DNA of 13,566 bases, from contig JADGJL010000807.1 of NCBI GenBank assembly GCA_027600665.1, forward strand, positions 1 through 13,566, in the 5' to 3' direction. Shown piece by piece: positions 7,982 to 13,566 of this stretch (the first letter of the stretch is position 1; each line of letters begins with the position of its first letter). The stretch comes from Irineochytrium annulatum. Lineage: Eukaryota > Chytridiomycota > Chytridiomycetes > Chytridiales > Chytridiaceae. The translations under genes were made by a program, and so were the position numbers. The notes beneath the pieces were generated by a model. It saw only the letters and a list, made by a program, of their open reading frames with translations. It made no database searches and was not told the origin of the DNA.

Positions 7982-10900
7982 ATGAGCTGGCGGGTTTGCC
8001 AGGACGAGAACACCGTCGGCGAGGTAGGGAGGAAGGCCGACCCTTTTGTTATGCTGTGTTCGGGAGTTTGATTGTGGGCCGAAGCGAATCCTCACCTTCC
8101 TAACAGGGCGGCATTGACGTAGACTGGGCCCAGCTCTCGGACGGTTGCTGGAGAAAGATGTGGGTCTTTATCTTCATGCCGTTTCCTACGGCCCGCCAAA
8201 ACTAACCGCGTTGTTTTGAAGAACTCTCGTATGGCTCATCCCGTCCGCATACCTCGCTTGCGCCCTCGCGCTCCTTTTCCTTCAGACGCGTCGGCGGTCT
8301 CGGGGCACGTCGAAACGGTTGATACGCGGTCGACTGGGGCCAGCGTACAGCAATGTGTCGGGGACGGATGCCGGAGATCGTTTTGTGGATGCGGACGAGG
8401 CCGGCGCGAGCGTAATGGACGAGGACTCGGAAGATGATGACTGCGCACTCGATGATTTCAACCACGATCGCGACGCACTAGCGAGGAGGCGGCTGTCACC
8501 GATCGACGAGCTGGGACCAAAGTTACCTGGCGGCGACAATGAGAAGCGGATTCGGCCTAAGTCGTCGCGGTCCCTATGGGTGAAGCTCCGGCGCTTCGTT
8601 CTCCTTCCATCGACGCAGTCCTGCAACAACGCGATCGTAGGATTATACCTATTTTCCATTTTGCTGGTGCTGAACGGGGCCGTGAGGGGCTACATCTTAG
8701 CGTGGTGCGCGGACGAGACGCCATTTGGGTCAGCTTTCATCTCCTGCGTCGTGGCGTTCTCACGCGTGGCCATGTTTGTCGTCACAAGGATGGCCATTAG
8801 CACGAAGCGGCGATCGAGGCGCCAGACGGACGTTGTCGCGGCCAACGGATCAACCTCGGCGTACTCGTACTCCACATCGCCGACCGCTGCCCTCGCCCTG
8901 CGCGTCCTCATCACTTACTCGCTCATCTCCCTCTTCTCCTCGTTCTGGGACATTAAGGTCTCCATCCGCCGCGCGTCGCTTGGCTTTGCCTTCCTCGACT
9001 CGGTCCTCAGCACCTCCCTCGTCTCCTTGGCCGGCTACGTCACGTACGTCGGATCCCTGCAGACACGCGTGGCCGGCAGCCTCGAGTCCGCCGATAAGAC
9101 GTGGCGCGAGACATCCGCGAACGTGCTCTCGCGCATCTCGTTCTCGTGGTTGAACCCACTCATTGACCTAGCGCTCGAGCGCCCGTTGTCGACGGCGGAC
9201 TTGTGGGATCTGGCGGGCGACGACCGCGGCGCCGTCATCCACGCGCGTTTCGCCGATATTTTGCGGAGGTCGATCCGGAAGGAGGGATACGTGATCAGGG
9301 CGCTCGTCAGACTCGTGTGGAAGGAGCTGGCCTTCGAGTACGCTGTCTCCTTGACAGACCACCTCTTCCTTTTCGCGAACCCGGTGCTGATCCACCGCAT
9401 CCTCTCGGCCATCCAGGACCCGGAAAAGTCACAAGCGGATCTCCTGTCGGCCGTGGTCGGAATGCTGTTGGCGTCGCTTGCCAGGACGGCTTGCGAAAGC
9501 CAGTTGTACTGGATTAACAGGAGGCTGGACGCGAGGATCAGGGCCGCGCTCGTCGGGTGCTTGTATGAGAAGACGCTGAGGCGGCTGCAGGTCCCACTAC
9601 CTCTACCCGGGAGTGAGGGGAAGGAAGGCGGGAAGAATAAGAAGGAAAAAGGGAGCTCAGGAGATGGAACGGTTACGAATCTGATGTCCGCCGACACCGA
9701 CAGGATCCTGGCGTGCTTTAGGCAGAGTCATTATGCGCTGTCGGTCCCGGTGCTCATTTTGGCATGCTTCGGGTTGCTCATACGAACTATTGGGCTTCCG
9801 GGTGCGGTTGCTGGTATCTCGGCATTGTCGCTAGCTGTTCCGGCGACAAAGACGGTTGGAAAGCTGATCAAGCAATATAAGCGGGAGCTTATGGGGAAGA
9901 GCGATGAGAGGATGTCGAAACTAGGCGAGGTAAAGTTGTATGTTTTGTTATTTCAAGATATTCATCAGTTTGCAACCAAAAGTTATTAAAAGGCATCCGG
10001 ACGATCAAGTTATTGACGTGGGAGCCGTACTTCTCCGACCATATAACCCAATCCCGCCGAAAGGAGCTTGACGCCCTCAAGTCATATCTTACATCGACCG
10101 TCGCGACCCAACTGATTTGGCGCGGGTCGCCCCTCGTCGCCTCAGCTGCTACATTCCTCGTCCGCGCGCTTTTCGCGGGAACTGCGGCCGGCGTCGATCC
10201 GGCCTCCGCTTTCACGGTCCTGACTCTCTACAACAACGTCCTCCGGTATCCGCTCTTCGTCGTCCCCAAGCTCGTCGTGGCCCTCATGGAGGCCCGCGTT
10301 TCGGTAGGGAGGATCGAACAGTTCCTGGCCGAGGTTGAGATCGAGCGGCATCGGAAGAAGGCGGGCGGAAGCGAGGGCGATTTTGGGGTGGAGGAGGAGG
10401 TGCTGTTGTTTGACTCCGAGGGGTTGGGAGGCGACGTCGAGATGGAGGGCAGTGAGGTTGAGCCCGGTGGTACTGTGCTCGGGTTCTCCGGGGACGCGTC
10501 ATTCGACTATGGGGCGGGCGGCGGCGGGATGATGGCCGCGGGGAGAGATAGTAAGGCAACCGGCGACGGGATTACGACGGGCCCGGTCCTGAAGGGTTTG
10601 AACTTCGAGTTTCAAACGGGAGGCGCTTTTACGCTGGTCGTAGGCCCAACCGGATCTGGGAAGACGTCACTGTTATTGGCACTTCTGGGAGGTTTGTAAA
10701 TTGGTTTCTTTTCCTTTTTAAACATGGTACACCTTTCAATTTGCAGAGCTTCGGACGCTTTCAGGGTCGGCGATGAGCCCGTTGACAAAACGGATGCTAA
10801 CTGGTCCGACGCCGATGGCATATGTGTCGCAGATACCCTGGCTTCAAAATGCGACCGTTAGAGAAAACATCCTTTTTGGGACGCCGTTTGACGCCAACCG

Positions 10901-13566
10901 CTACGACGCTGTAATTGAGGCTTGTGCACTAAAGCCTGATATTGACGGACTGGAGTACGGGGACATGACGGAAATAGGCGAGCGGGGTGTTACTTTGTCT
11001 GGCGGCCAAAAGCAGCGGATATGCTTGGGTAAGAAAAAGCTTGCCAAATGTTTCGCAAATATAATGCGACTTCACAGCGCGAGCGGTATATTCCCGAGCA
11101 CCATTCCTCCTCCTCGACGATGTGCTTTCCGCCATTGACGCACAAACGGCTCGCCATATTCTCCACTCCTGCCTCCAAGGCTCTGTTACTTCTCTCCGCA
11201 CTCGCGTTCTTGTCACCAACAACCTCGACCTCTGCCTCCCCGCGGCTGACTGCATCGTTGTTCTCCGCTCCGGCGGCACCGTGGCAGTGCAGGGACCCGT
11301 ATCCGAGGTGCTGGCCCGCGCCGCAACGGACCCGCGTGTCCGCGAGGCGCTTGAGGACGCGGGTGTGCCGCTACGAGGACGAAACGCCGGAAACTCACAC
11401 CAACCGGCCGTTTTAGAGGTTGGGTCGCGGACGCCGCCGCGGCCGCCGTCGGTCTTAATGTCGGCGAAGAAGGGTGGCGAGTCAGGTGTGGTTCCGGCGA
11501 CGCCGCCGGCGGCGAGGAGAGAAGTGAGGGCGGCTAAGGAGGAGGCCGTCGCGACAGGAAGGGTTGCGTGGTCAGTCTATGACGTGTACATAAAAGCAGG
11601 CGGCGGGCTACTCCCCACGGCCGGGTTGTTATCGGTTATTGTGCTAGCATACTTTCTAGGTTTCGCGCACGATTACGCGTTAAAAGTGTGGGCTGACGGC
11701 GGTGGGTCGACCAAGGCCGCGGTGGAGGTCGGTGGTGTCGAAGGGTCGGGTCTCGCGGCTACGAGCAGCGGCGGCAAATATCTTGCGCTGTACGTTCTTG
11801 CGGCATTCCTGGCCCTGGTGTCGCTCCAGGTCCGGTTCTTGGCCCAGATCTACTTCTCGCTTCGCGCGTCGTCGGCGCTTCATGCTAAGGCGCTCGCGAG
11901 GCTGTTGGGGTGTGGGCTATTGCTTTTGGAGGGGACGCCGAGCGGGAGGGTGATAAATCGGTTCGGAAAGGACATGCAGTCGGTCGACCAGGAGGTTGTC
12001 GGGAGTATTGGAGAGACGCTGCAACAGCTCGTGCACGGCGTCGCGGTCGTTGGGATGGTTGCGGCCGCTTCGCCCGTCTTGATCATTGGCGCAATACCTA
12101 TCGGTAGGCATTGGAGATGTTTGCGTGCTGGGCGGAGGTTTGATATGTGCTTTTACCATAGCCGTGCTCTACTACCCTATTGCGAGGAGATTCTTGGCGG
12201 CGACGAGGTCTCTCAAGCGTATTGAGGGCATAACTCGGTCACCGGTATATTCCTCCTTCAACGAAGCACTCGCGTACGTTTTGATACGCAAACAGTTGCC
12301 AGCCAGCTCTCCCTAATTTTCCCTTAGCGGCGTAACGACAATCCGCGCCTTCGGCCGCGAGAAGCTACTTTTGCAAGGTCTTCTCGACCGGGTCGATGCG
12401 AATCACCGTGCCTTTCTCCCACTCTGGGCCGCAAACCGGTGGCTCGCCTTCAGGGTCGAGCTCGTCGGCTCGCTCGTTGCGTTCGCGGCGGGCGCTTCGA
12501 TTGCGGCTGGCAGGGGCGGGCAGACGGGGAGCCCGATGATGGACGCAGGGTGGAGTGGGCTTTGCCTGAATTATGCGAGCATGTTTACCGATGTGCTGAC
12601 GGTATAAATTTCTGTGAACTAATTTCTGGTTCTGTGGACTAATGGTAACGTCCAGTGGTTGGTGAGAAACAGCGCGTCAATGGAGATGACGATGACCAGT
12701 GTGGAGAGGGTGCAGGAGTACATCGAGTTGCCACAGGAGGCCCCACCGGTCATTCCGTCGCGGAGGCCGCCGTCAAAAGTGAGTTTGAAATCCTTCGTTT
12801 TGTTCTCTCTCATCTGCTCGCGGACTAAAGCGATGTATAAAAAAAATAGTGGCCGACAAACGGCCACGTGCTCGCGAAAGATCTCACGATCCGCTACGCC
12901 CCAGACCTCCCGCCGGCCGTGTCGCTTCCGGGCGAGTTCCGGATACGACCCGGGGAAAGGGTCGGGATTGTCGGAAGGACGGGCTCCGGAAAGACGACGC
13001 TTGGAATGTCGCTCTTGAGGTTGCTGGAGCCCGAATCTGGCTCATTAACAGTGGATGATATTGATATTGGCGAGATTGGGCTGAGGGACTTGTGAGTAGA
13101 TAAATGCCTCTCATATGCTACATGCCATCTCTTTCCGAGCGTAACCTGTTGTTTAATAATGTAAAAGGCGGCATGGTATAGTCGCGGTACCCCAAGACGC
13201 CTTTCTCTTCAAGGCTACCCTGCGCCAGAACCTGGACCCGATGGCCTCGTACGCCGACTCAACGCTCGAGAGCGCCTTGGAGCTCCTGGGCCTCACCTCC
13301 GCATCCTCCTCCTCTTCGTCATCCCTCACGCTAGACATGCCCATCGCGGAAGGCGGGTCCAACCTGTCCGGCGGCCAGCGCCAGCTCGTGTCGCTCGCTC
13401 GCGCGCTGATAAGGGGCGAGCACAAGCGCCTCCCGAGCGGCGGCGGCGGCGGGTGCGGGGTTCTGGTGCTGGATGAGGCGACGGCGTCTTTGGATGCTGG
13501 GACGGAGCAGGCCGCGCATCGGGCCATGAGGGCGACGTTCACGGAGCGGCGGGGCACGGGCGGAGG
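7982..13566 (+). CDS. ABCC-family (MRP/YBT1-like) ABC transporter, 3'-partial
   Basis: Full-type ABCC exporter, likely moving conjugates or organic anions by ATP hydrolysis, probably across the vacuolar membrane. Exons: 7982-8023, 8107-8159, 8222-9929, 9983-10691, 10747-11028, 11078-12103, 12162-12273, 12328-12601, 12656-12778, 12850-13091, 13168 to edge; phases agree, 1656 codons visible. Order: TMD0 with five membrane segments (about 33-52, 169-190, 200-220, 255-274, 285-308); L0 linker into [16 protein letters not shown] (330-345); TMD1; NBD1 with Walker A GPTGSGKT (822-829), LSGGQ (921-925) and Walker B FLLLDD (941-946); TMD2; NBD2 with Walker A GRTGSGKT (1485-1492), LSGGQ (1590-1594) and Walker B VLVLDE ending at E1627. 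NBD1 lacks the catalytic Glu and the switch His. The C-terminus is outside the window. TMD2 motifs ([33 protein letters not shown]) suggest the YBT1/VMR1 group; substrate unknown. The Met at 7982 is the only start I see feeding exon 2 in phase. Confidence 0.95.
10643..11223 (+). other. NBD1 of the ABC transporter, degenerate ATP site residues
   Basis: Walker A (10643-10666), Q-loop [20 protein letters not shown], and LSGGQKQR (from 10995) are intact. Walker B ends in Asp-Asp (11116-11121) where a catalytic Glu would follow the Asp; this Glu-to-Asp change is usual for ABCC NBD1. The switch position, normally His after VLVT, is Asn (AAC, 11218-11220), and the next residue is Asn too. Two introns (10692-10746, 11029-11077) interrupt the domain. 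Confidence 0.85.
12610..12643 (+). repeat. Imperfect tandem repeat inside an ABC transporter intron
   Basis: TTCTGTGAACTAAT (12610-12623) and TTCTGTGGACTAAT (12630-12643) are 14-nt copies, 20 nt apart, with one mismatch. They fill most of the 54-nt intron 12602-12655. Each copy contains ACTAAT, a plausible branch site. Confidence 0.75.
12850..13566 (+). other. NBD2 of the ABC transporter, partial
   Basis: Walker A, Q-loop region ([20 protein letters not shown]), LSGGQRQ and Walker B with catalytic Glu (13475-13477) are all canonical, so this domain should carry the catalytic site. A seven-serine run lies before the signature motif, and a Gly-rich insert (13415-13459) lies before Walker B. 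The D-loop SLDAGTEQ is present; the H-loop is beyond the edge. Intron 13092-13167 splits the domain. Confidence 0.9.

Noticed and set aside
9035..9697. 220-codon open frame on the - strand
   Set aside because: It lies fully antisense to the conserved TMD0/TMD1 region of the ABC transporter.
1..13566. CRISPR array, tRNA/rRNA, transposon ends or bacterial operon structure
   Set aside because: No regular repeats, cloverleaf, terminal inverted repeats or transposase were seen, and spliceosomal introns show eukaryotic DNA.

Overview
The window is nuclear DNA of an intron-rich fungus. All four genes lie on the + strand and are closely packed. The spliced genes have short introns (42-142 nt) with GT-AG ends, one GC-AG exception, and CTRAY/CTAAC-like branch sites. 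Coding DNA is GC-rich and intergenic DNA is more AT-rich. The protein content fits a zoosporic or other early-diverging fungus: a beta-adaptin close to the animal beta1/beta2 form and a YBT1/VMR1-like ABCC transporter. The exact taxon cannot be fixed from sequence alone.

Layout. (1) 1-2325: 3' part of a long, low-complexity, probably disordered protein of unknown family, with a poly-proline run and several short linear motifs; its 5' end is outside the window. (2) 2466-5597: complete beta subunit of a clathrin adaptor complex, 12 exons, 828 aa, rebuilt exon by exon. It keeps the trunk, a clathrin-box hinge and the first half of the ear, and stops where the platform subdomain would begin. (3) 5598-6408: intergenic DNA with a poly(A) signal for the adaptin and a TATA box for the next gene. 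(4) 6409-7638: complete three-exon gene for a 365-aa secreted protein with beta-propeller-like repeats. (5) 7982 to the right edge: 11 exons of an ABCC transporter, covering TMD0, TMD1, NBD1, TMD2 and most of NBD2; the 3' end is outside the window.

The genes do not form a pathway cluster. The adaptin sorts membrane cargo into clathrin carriers and the ABC transporter moves substrates across a membrane, probably the vacuolar one; their proximity is not evidence of a shared function. The most notable points are the GC-AG intron inside the conserved adaptin N-terminus, the missing adaptin platform subdomain, an ABCC NBD1 that lacks both the catalytic Glu and the switch His, and endocytosis-type motifs in the unknown protein next to the adaptin gene. 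I found no clear new biological system, RNA gene, mobile element or CRISPR array.
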